DNA of 64,000 nt from Flagellimonas pelagia (GTDB lineage Bacteria > Bacteroidota > Bacteroidia > Flavobacteriales > Flavobacteriaceae). A program made the position numbers and the translations under genes. Under the pieces are notes generated by a model. The model was not told where the DNA came from. It made no database searches and saw nothing but the letters and a program-made list of their open reading frames with translations. The stretch is from the NCBI RefSeq assembly GCF_003584135.1, contig NZ_QXFI01000025.1, forward strand, positions 207,803 to 271,802, given 5' to 3'. Position 1 is the stretch's first letter; each line of letters starts with the position of its first letter. Positions 1-12,000 of this stretch are shown one piece after another.

Positions 1-1
1 C

Positions 2-3000
2 AATACATTAGGATGGGATGTGGATCTATTTACCATACCGAACCCCAACCAGACCGTTATTCCCAATGACGAGACAGGAGCTACCCTCCGGGCGTCCTCT
101 ACACAGGATAAATATGACATTTTCTTCACCTCTCTGGATGTGGAGATCATTGAGCCTTTGATGAACTTGGCCAAAACCGTCGAGGACATTGGGGGTAATG
201 ACATTACGGGACAAGGAGTACATCTAGGTCAATACCTGGACTATGTGCTCAGGTTCCAAAATGTGGGGAACGATGATGCCGTGAACTACACCATCAAGGA
301 CGTACTTCCCATAAATGTGACTCTAGACGAGGCCAGTATAACCATGCCTGCAGGAGTTACCTACACTTATGACCCTTCAACCCGTACCATTGAATTCACC
401 ATACCCGACAGTATTGTTGAAGAAGGTGATCCTGCCTCAACTATTCGTATGCGGGTACAAGTGGCTGAAAACTGTTTCGACTTTATCGACGCCTGTACGG
501 ATATCATACAAAACTTGGCCTATTCCACCTATCAAGGGGCCATTAATACGGCGCAAATTACGGATGACCCCAGTGTATCCGATTTTGACGGCTGTGGATT
601 TGGTACACCAGGTGCCACCAACTTCTTGTTGGACGACCTAAGTGCCTGTAATTTCAGTAGAACCGTCCAGCTCTGCGGTGATGATGTTTTGTTGGATGCC
701 GGGGATAACTTTGACAATTATATCTGGTACAAGGACGAAAATGGAAACGGTCAAATAGACGTAGGTACAGATACTGTGATCACGGATGCCGATTCGGACA
801 ACGACCCCAGTACCATGCTCGTTTCCGAGGTGGGAACCTATATTGTGGACAAGCAGGTTGCCGACCCCTGTAAGGATTTTGAAGAAACCATTATTGTTGA
901 ACTTTTTGGTTCAGTGCAATCCAACCCTATAACCGCTTTGATCAATGATACTTCAAACACCATCGATGGTGATGTGATCGTTTGTCCTAATGACGGTAGT
1001 GAAACTCCTGAAATATTCCTGTGTGGTTTGAACGACACCGAATTGATACAGATCAACATCCCTGATGCCACCAGCATTGTTTGGGAACAATTGGACGAAG
1101 CCAGTTGCCCCGCGGTAACCGATGGTTGTGCCAACACCAATGCGGGTTGTACATGGAACACCGTTGATACTGGCAATGACTTTTTGGCCTCCAATTCAGG
1201 CCAATATCGATTGGTAATCAACTACCAAAACGGATGTTTCAGTAGATTTTATTTCAACATTTATAAAAACCCGCTAGATCCCCAATACACTTCTAGCGAC
1301 ATCATATGTAATACTCCCGGTAACATTACGGTGACCAATATGCCGTTGACCTATGAGTTCCAGTTGGTGAACCAAACTACAGGTACTGTTTTGGTTCCTT
1401 ACCAATCCAACCCAAGTTTTGATATCGCTACCAATGGTGCCTACATGGTAGAGATGAGACAACAGGGCGTAACCGATGGCTGCGTCTTTGTTTTGGACAA
1501 CATCGGGATCTTGGAAAGGGATTTTCAAGTCGATGTGACCTCAAAGGACACGGATTGCAACGGTTTGGGCGAGATTTCCATTTCGGTGCTCAATGTGGAG
1601 CCTCAATATTATTATGAAGTTTCTTTAGGCGGAACAGTGGTGGACACCTATGGTCCATCTACGGATAACAACTATACTTTTGAAAACTTAAACGATGGGG
1701 TATATGACATTTCCGTGTCTACGGATGACGGTTGTACCTACACCCAACAGGTAACCATCAACGATCTTACCGATCTTGAGCTGAATGCCAGGGTATCCCA
1801 ACACATTACCTGTAAAGAAGGTAATATCCTTATGGAATCCACAGGGGGTAAAACACCTCATACCTATGCTATTTGGTCCTATGTGGATGAAGGTGGGAAC
1901 ACTGTTATTTCCTATCCTTCTGTTACGGACGTACCCGCATCGGCATTCCAGACCAGCCAAATTTTTGACATCTACGATCCAGGGCAATATACCTTTATTG
2001 TGGTGGACAGGAACAACTGCTACGACATTTCCAATACGGTTACCATAGAGTTTAGGCCTGCTGCTGATTTTAACGCAACCTCCACAACCGATGTATTGTG
2101 TTATGGTGATGCAACCGGAACCATAACCTTCAATTTGGTAAGCAGCAATGGCTACCAACTTACCTATTATTTGTTCGATGCCACTGGCTTTGATGAGGAC
2201 AATTTCGATATCAATAATGCATTGGCCACTAACGCTTCCGGAAACTTTCCGGGGTTGGCAAGTGGTGATTATGTAGTGGTCATCAACCAGCGAAAAGGAA
2301 GTGCCGATTGCGATTATTTTGAATACCATACCATTTCCGCTCCATCCTTTGCTTTGGATGCGGATGCTGTTTTGGTACAAGGATACACTTGTTTGCAAGA
2401 TGGTATTATCGAAGCGCAAAATGTTACAGGAGGGACCGCTCCATACCAATATAGTATTGATGGAGTCACCTTTGGCGCCTCTCCAACGTTCCCTAACTTG
2501 ACCGATGGAACGTATTCCATCACCGTTAGGGATGATAATGGATGTACCTTTGTTACCAACTCCATCACTATCGATCCTTTGGATCCGCCAACCGATTTGA
2601 GTTTCTCGGCCACCAATCCAATCTGTCCAACATTTGTTTCCGATGTAACGGTAACACCTACTGGTGGCACACCTAATTTGGTATATGAAATTATTTCACC
2701 TGCCGGAAGTGCTGTGAACAATGGAAACAATGCAACTTTTGCCGGTTTGTCACCAGGTACCTATATGTTCCGTGTTACCGATGCAAACGGTTGTGCTTAT
2801 GACGAATCCTTCACCATTGATCCTGTTACCGAAATTTCTGTGGTGGGCCAATTGGTGAGCAATATTACCTGTTTTGGTGATAGTGATGGGGAAATCCTAT
2901 ACACCGTAGCCAACTTTAACACGGACTATGACTACACGGTAACCGGTCCGGCCAACTTCTCAGGAAGTGCACAGACCAATGGAACCATTTCTTTGACCGG

Positions 3001-6000
3001 TTTGGCAGAAGGAAACTATACCATTAGCGTTACCGATAACTTTACCAACTGTACCGATACAGCCGATGTGACCATTTCGGCCCCACCAGCGGCTATTACG
3101 GCTCCTGTAACCGTAAACCAGCCAACTTGTATGGCCAATGGCGATGCCACAATAGTGGCATCGGGAGGATGGGGAAGTTACGCCTATGAAATCACATCGG
3201 CTCCAGCCGGTTACGTGCTTACAGGACCGCAATCCAATGGATTGTTTGCTAATTTAAATATTGGTGGAACCTATACTTTTACCGTAACAGACGCCAATGG
3301 TTGTGTATTCACGGATACCTTTGACATTATTCAGGCGGTGGCCCCGGTTTTGGCCATTGTTCCTAATGACATTTGTTATGATGATGCCGTGGGATTGACC
3401 CTGACCGCCAATGTAACTTCCGGTGGAGATGGAAATTTTGAATACAGTTTGAATGGAGGGCCATTTGGGGCCAGCAATGTATTTACAGGTCTAGGCCCGG
3501 GGTCTTATACCATAGATGTAAGGGATGGCAATGACTGTACCGATTCTGCCAACATTACCATAAATCCAGAATTAAGTGTAGTGGCATCTGCGCCGAACAT
3601 TACGGCTTGTACCACAGATACCGATGTAACCATTACCGCTGCGGGCGGGGATGGAAACTATGTCTATGCCGTGGTTGCCAATGGCGTTTCCCCAACGGCT
3701 GGGGACTTTTCTACAACCAATCCCATAACGGTTACAGGAGGAGCTGGTGATTACGATGTATATGTGAGGGACAATGGTGGGGCTATGGATTATTGTGAGG
3801 CTACCTACGACATTACTATCGTTCAGGATGACCCTTTGGCAATTTCTATATCCAATACCGATATTCTTTGTAGTGGTGAATCCCAAGCCCAGATCACCAT
3901 AACGGCATCGGGTGGCGAAGCACCGTATTTGTACAGTATCAACAATGGCACTACCTATCAGCCTTCGAACATATTTTATAACCAGCCTGCAGGAAGCTAC
4001 AACATCCGCGTTAGGGATGCCAACAACTGTGAGGTAACCCAAATCTATACCATTACCGAGCCCTTGACGCTTTCCGCTTCAGCAGCTGTTACCGCTCTTG
4101 CAGAATGTTACCCGGGTATGGGCGCCGAGGTAAGGATTACCAACGCCATCGGGGGTACCGCTCCTTACGAATACAGTTTTGATGGTGGTTCCACCTATGG
4201 TGCTAGTTCCATTGGGTACCTGCTTCCTGGTACACACACCCTTTACATTAGGGATGCCAATCTGTGTAGTTATCCTATGACGGTGACCATTGACCCGGAA
4301 CCAACCCCTCCAACCGCTACCACTTCTATTGACTATGAGTGTGATGGCGAGGGAACTATTACGGTAACTCCAAGTAGCACTGATTTCGATTACACATACG
4401 AAATAGATGGCAACCCCAACACGCCCGACACATCCAATATTTTTTCTGATGTGGCCGTTGGAAGTCATACCATCACAGTAAACTATACCAGCAATATAGC
4501 GCCATCACCCAGTGTGTTGCTATTGGAAACCTTTGGAACTGGTCCAAATACTAGTATCCCAGAGGTAGATCCGGCCTATTGCTACGAACCTCAAAATGGT
4601 GCCGTGAACTCATGTGGTTGGGGTATTGACACCCACATTCAGGATGGGGAATACTCTGTTACCCAGACCATTGTAAATCCTTATGGTACATGGTTAAGTC
4701 CAAATGACCATTCTGGTTTGGCCAATGGTCGATTTTTGGCCATGAACGTTGGAGGGGCAGTAGGTCCAAACGGAATCATTTACGCTAAAAGAAATATTGA
4801 AGTAGTGGCCAATAGGGATATTACCATTTCCCTTTGGGCTTTCAACCTATTAAGAACAGGAACCAGTGGTGCCGATCCTGATATCGACATTCAGTTGGTA
4901 GATGGTGGCGGAACCGTTATTGCGAGCACTACCACAGGAAATGTTCCCAAAAACAACGGCGTCAATGATTGGCAAAATTATACGGTGACTCTTAACCCAG
5001 GAGCCAATACCAATCTTGACATCATAATAAGAACCAATTCTGCCGTAACAGGTGGAAACGATATCGCCATAGATGATATTGAAGCTTTCCAAACCCCAGA
5101 AGTTTGTACAGATTCTTTGACTCTGAACGTAACTGTGGAAGATGGTCATGCTTTCGATGCTGCCATTACCAACTTCACCAATCTTACTTGTAACGGTGCG
5201 GCTGATGGTTCCATCACTTTTGAAGCTGAAAACTTTGATCCGGCCACCGGATTTACCTATCAAGTGGATGGAGGTGCTGTTTCTGCGGCTCAATTTGCCA
5301 GCCCTATTACGGTAAATGGCCTTGCCGCTGGCAACCATACCATCACCATTGTAGATCTTAGAGATCCTGCGTGTTCCGTGGTGCTCAACCAAACGTTGAC
5401 CGAACCTGTGGTATTGGATGTTACGGCCTCCATTACTACCCAACTGACCTGTACCAACGGAGGAGCTGTCATTACGGCTGCTGCCACAGGGGGTACCCCA
5501 ACCTATCAATACCAATTGGAAGATGGTGTTGGCGGTATTTTGGTGGCCTTCCAATCATCAACCGTTTTCAACGGCCTTACTGCCGGTGATTATGTGGTAA
5601 GGGCAAGGGATACCAATCTTTGCGAGGATGTTACGACTGTGATGACCGTAGTGGCCCCGACACCCATCGTGTTCACATCGACCCCAACAGCATGTTATAG
5701 CGGAAACAATGACGGAAGCATTCAAGTGGATGTGACCAGTGGAAACGGCAACTATCAATTTAGTTTGAACGGAGGCCCTTGGATGACCCCAACGCCTGCA
5801 ACCGGAACCACTTATACTTTCGGAAATCTGACTGCTGGCACTTACACCATTGATGTTCGTGATCAATACGGATGTCTTGGTGTACAACAGAATGTGACCA
5901 TCGTGGATGCGTTGGTTGCCCAAGTGCAAGTAGTGGACGTTTCCTCTTGTGCGGATGGAAGCATCACTGTAACTGCCTCAGGCGGATCGCCCACTTTGCA

Positions 6001-9000
6001 ATACGCATTTGTATTGACGGGAGGTGACCCTACCGGTTTGTTCACCGCATCCAACGTATATAGCGTAACTACTGGTAATGATGGCACCTATGATGTGTAC
6101 GTAAGGGATAATTCTGCTACTGCTCCATATTGTGAATATATGGAAACGGTGACCGTTAATCCTGGAGTGCCATTGACCATGACGGCCACACCAACAGATC
6201 CACAGTGTCATGATGGCACAGGTTCCATTTTGGTTGACATTACATCCGGTTTAGCTCCATACACTATTCAGATTGTGGACTTGGACAATGGTGGAGCTTC
6301 CAACCAAACCAACAGCAATGTATTGGCTTCAACCAGAACGTATTACAACCTAATGCCGGGTGACTATACCATTAATGTCACCGATGCCGCAGGTTGTACA
6401 GTAACAGACACACAAACCATCAATAATCCCGATGAACTTACAGGTGTGGTTTCTGGAATTACACCTCCAACCTGTACTGGCTTAGCAAGTGATTTTGGTT
6501 TTGGCTTCTCGGGATACCCTACAACTTTAGGCACCATTGAGTTTAGTGCTGATGGTGGTACCACTTGGATCGGGGATAATTCCAATCCTGGTCTATCCGA
6601 TCAATTCACAGGTTATAATTCAGGTGATACCGTATATCCTTCCATGAGAACCGTGGACGGATTGGGTAACACGCTCTGTCAGACGGATCTGCCCCCTTTC
6701 ATCATTCCATATCCATTGGATGATCTGGACATTACCATTTCTGCTTTGGTGGTAAATTGTAATGAACTACAGGTAACCGTACAAGGTTCCGAAGGTTCTC
6801 CCGGATATGATTATGCCTACTCGGATGATCCGGCAAACTTTAACCCTGCAACCGCAACCTGGTTTGCCGGTGGAAGTGTTGACAATTTGGGCAACCCAGT
6901 TACCGCAGGATATGGTATGTATCAATGGACAGGCTTGGTTCCCGGGAGAACATATGTTTTCTACGTAAGGGATAGTGGCGGTTGTGTTAGACAAAGTAAT
7001 GTGAATGTCAATGATTTGATTACCGTTCCTTTGGAAATCACCTCGACCATCACTCCAAGTTGTTTTGGTTTGAGCAACGGAAGCATTACCTATACCGTAA
7101 CCGATAACCAAGCTCCATTTGAAACACAATTCAGATGGAACTTCTACGATATGAGTTCTGGTTCCCCTGTTTTGGTAAGCAGTAGTGGCATTGTTCCCTA
7201 TGCTTCCCCACAAGATATTACCCTAACAGGACTACCTGCAGGAAACTACTATATTGAAGTAATTGAGGTTGATGGAAGCAATGTTGACAGTTGTGTGGGT
7301 GCCACGGAAAATGAACTGTTGGAAGAGTTGGACCCATTATCTGGAACACCTGTGGTCCTACAGAATATCAGTTGTAATGCCCCGGGATTGATCCAGATTC
7401 AAAACCCTCTTGGTGGTGGTGGCATCTACACCTATACCGTAACAGGTCCTGCCGGATTTACAACCATCACTTCAACTTCAGATAACCCTATTGAGATTCC
7501 TGCCAATTCACCTGCAGGAAACTATGACGTAACCATGCAAGACCAATATGGTTGTGGGGTGAACTTGGGTACGGTTCCATTGACCTTGACCCCTAATCCG
7601 ACCATTGACAGTGTGGTAATAGATAATTGTGCCGCTCCGATCACAGTAACCATCAACGCCACAAGTACTGCTGCCCAAATCTTCTATTCTTTGGATGGTG
7701 GGGCTACTTATGTGGACAATGGTGGTGTGTTCAACAATGTGGCGCCAGGAACTTACAATGTTGCTATCATCGACAGCAACGGATGTATGGACACAGATAC
7801 GATTGTAGTACATCCTCCTTTGGAATTTACGGCGATTCAAACGGTTGCTTTGGATTGTGAGCCCGGTTCCGCTGCCAACGCAGAAATTGAAATAACCGTA
7901 ATAGCTGGATCAGGAAATTACGAGTACTTGATAGATGGCCCTGGAACCAACGACGAGGTAAGAGGCGTACTCCCGTCCAATCCATTTACGTGGACCGGTG
8001 CAGGTGCCGCTGGAGATTATGTAGTAACCGTTTTTGACATTGGAACAGTACCAACCTGTTCCAAGATCATAACAGTTGGTGTGCCAGATGCGCCCCTTCC
8101 TTCCTTTACAGAAACCCATATGGATGTGAGTTGTTTCGGAGGAAGTGATGGTAGCATCACCCTGCACGAAGTGGATAACGGGGTGGGTCCATTGACATTT
8201 ACCCTAAGTCCAATGCCAGCGGGAGCTGTATTGAACGGTACCACTTTTGAAAACCTTCCTGCGGGCACATACAGTGTTCGCGGTGTGGGTACCAATAGCT
8301 GTTTTGATGATATTTTCAATATCATCATTGGCGAGCCCGCAACTATTGTGGTTCCTGCTCCAACGGTTGTTGAATTCGGGTGTACTGCCGGGAACAACAC
8401 CAATAATGCCACTATTACTGTGGATACTGCTTCCATCACTGGAGGTAGTGGAACCTATGTTATCTATGAATTTATCAACGATGCCGGTTCTGTAGTGGTA
8501 CAATCTGGCAGCAACCCTGTTTATACAGAAACCAATACCGCGGGGGGTAACTATACTATCAATGTATATGATGAAAACGGCTGTTTGGGTACAACTACAG
8601 CGGTAATCGCTCCGTTTGATAGTCTGGACAATGCCACCATCACTGTATCTGATGTTGCAACCTGTGTTAATGGTGAAAACATTACCATTACCGCAAATGG
8701 TTTTATTACCAACTCAACCGCAAATCCTGCCAACTATGAATTTAGGGAGTTGCCTTCTGGCACCTTCCAAGCATCTGGAAGCTTTACGGGTCTATCTGTT
8801 GGTGTTCATACCTTTGAGGTGAGAAACACGGTTACAGGATGTATCCTTACCGTTTACCACGAAGTGGCCGATCCAGAAGTATTGGATCTGATCGTAGTGG
8901 GCACCACAAACATCACGTGTTATGGTGATACGGATGGCACCGTGGAATTGAACTTGGTGGATGCATCCAATGTGACCTACCCAAGCGCAACCAGCTATAC

Positions 9001-12000
9001 CTTGTATTACGACATTAACCATACGCCGACCAACTTGGCCGATGACGTAGTGACCACTGGATCTGATGCCGATGGAAGCTTTACCATCACGGGTCTTGCG
9101 GCAGGTACGTATTATATAGAAGTAACCGATACCAACCCTCCGGGTTCTGCTTGTGTGTACAGCGAATCGTTCAACATCGCTGGTCCAGCAGCTACCATTA
9201 CTGGTGCAAGGGTGGTGACCGATATTACCTGTGACCCAGGAAATGATGGTATCATAGAAGTTATAGATGTTCAAGGTGGATGGGGCGGATATTCCTATTA
9301 TGTGAGCACAACACCTAACCCTGATCCCAATGATCCTTTAAACTATGTGTCCAACCCAAGGTTTGAAAACCTTTCGGACGGCACCTATGAAGTTTGGGTT
9401 ATGGATCAAGCAGGCTGCTCTGTACAGTTGCCAGATGTGCCTTTGACCTTACCTATACCAATTTCCGCGGATTTGAGAATCAATCAAGCCAATTGTACCA
9501 ACCTACAAGGAGAAATTGAAGTTGTGGGCATTCCAGCAACCAACCCTGTAAGCGGTGGTCAAGGAAGCAATTATACCTATCAATTGATCAAGGATGGTAC
9601 TAACTCTGGTTCCCCGCAAACAAATACCATTTTCTCTGGATTGGGTGCTGGTTCCTATGAAGTCTACATAGAAGATCAATGGGGTTGTTCTACAACCGTG
9701 GGCCCTGTAGTGCTGACGAACGCCATGACGGCCAATGCCACCGTAGTCAAACCTATTGATTGTACCGTAAACCCAGGTGGACAGATTACCATCAATGTCA
9801 GTGGAGGTTCTTCCAACTTGACCTTTGATGTGGTTTACCCTGATGGCTTTACAACGGCTAGTAATGCAACCGGTGTATTTACTGGACTTATCCAGCCAGG
9901 TGTTTATACCTTCACCATTACGGATAATGATACGGCTACGCCTTGTACCTATGTGGTTACCCAAGAATTGGATGACAAGGTTGATCCTATAATCGATGAC
10001 GTACTAATTGATGATGTAAACTGTAATGGCGGTTCTGACGGAAGTTTGACCGTAGTATTGGATCCTGCTACCATAGTAGATCCCGTATACACCTATGAGC
10101 TTTACAGAATGTCAAATCTAGGAACACCATACCGATTTGCACAGTCCAGCCCAGTGTTCGATAATCTTCCTGCGGACAGCTACCGTGTAAGGGTGATTTC
10201 ATCCAGGGCCTGTGAGGATACCTTCGATGTTACTGTGGGACAACCCGCCCCATTGACAGCTTCTGCGGTGGCCACGGACTTTGTTTGTAATCCAAACAAT
10301 GCAGTAAACACTTCAACCATTACCATTAGCCCGGTTGGTGGAACAGGACCTTATTTCTACAGTAGGGATAATGTGAATTTCCAATCCTCAAACTCGATTC
10401 CTATAGTGGATACGGGCGTTGATCAAAACATTACCCTATATGTGAGGGATAGCAATGGTTGTACTACCACCACTTCTGTGATGATACCGACCATCAACAA
10501 ATTTAGTGTTGCGGTAACCCAAATCACGCCTATCAGTTGTTCCGATTATGAAGAAGTGTTGTTGACCGTTAACGACAATGGTGATGTAACAAACATCTAT
10601 GACTTTGAACTGTTACCAATTGGTAATACCTATGGAACATTGACGGGTACTCCGACCAGTACTACTGCAACCTTCGAGTTGTATGCACCCGGAACCTATA
10701 CTTTTAGGGTAACTGACAGGGATACAGGTTGTTATGTAACTACAGTTGCTTATACCATTCCCCCATATGATACCATAGACGTTATAGCAACGGCCACTTC
10801 TCCTGCCATGTGTTTTGGAGATGCGGGTACTTTGGAAATCAATGTTACTGGTTATACTGGTGCTTATAGTTATGAAGTCTTCATGGCCAATGGAACCACA
10901 ACAGGTATCGTAGGAACAGGAAATACTTCAACCAACCCATTGAGCATCACAGACCCTGCCTTGGTGGGTGGAAACTACTTTGTACGTGTTACCGAAACCG
11001 GTTATCCAAAGTGCGTTGAGGATTCCAACACCATTACCATTATGTCCCCAAGCAGCCCATTGGCGTTTGTTCCTCAGGAAGTGGCCAATGTGACCTGTAC
11101 CAATGACCAAGGGGAGATATTGGTAGCCCCAACGGGTGGTTATGCGCCTTATGATATCATCTTGACCAATACCACAACAACCCAAGTGTACACGGTGAAC
11201 AATGTGAACAGCTTTGTATTTACAGGGCTTGCTGCTGGCGCATATGAAGTTAGGGTTACTGATAATGGTGGTTGTGAAATGGTTGACAACTCACTTACAT
11301 TGTCTTTGCCAACACCCATAACTGCTGATGTTGATGCGGCTCCGATTGACTTGACCTGTTACGGAGACGAAAGTGCCTCTGTATGGGCCTACAATGTTGC
11401 CGGAGGTGAAGGTTCTTATGTATACCAGTTGAACATCTATGATGCAACAGGAACCAACATTGTCTTCACAACAGGAGAGCAAGGCAACAATACCTTTACT
11501 GGGTTGGGTGCTGGAATTTATAGCATTACCGTGTCCGATGGATGGAACTGCGGTATAGAAACCCCACAGGTCACCATCAATGAGCCAACTGAAGTTATGG
11601 CTTCTTTGATACAGGTTACTGAAATGACTTGTCTTAATGATGCCGAAATTAGATTGACGGCAGCTGGAGGAAACGGTTCCTATGAATACAGTAGCGACAA
11701 CATCAACTTTACCCCAATGGGTGGTAATTCGGTTACCCTTACCGTTGGAGCTGGTGTATACCAATTCTATGTACGTGACACCAATGGTTGTGAGGCTGAA
11801 ATTTCCAACCAGGTGAGTATAGATTCTATCCCACCTCTTACTTTGAATATTGACGAATCTGCAGCGATCATCAACTGTATGGGAGAAGCATCGGCAACCA
11901 TCATTGCATCTGCAACTGGTGGTCTGGGTAACTACAACTATGAACTATTCTCTGATGCTGCGTTGACAAACTTGTTGGCCGGACCACAAACCAGTGGCAC

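Noticed and set aside
1688..2449. 253-residue minus-strand open frame
   Set aside because: It is antisense to the adhesin repeats and has no family features.
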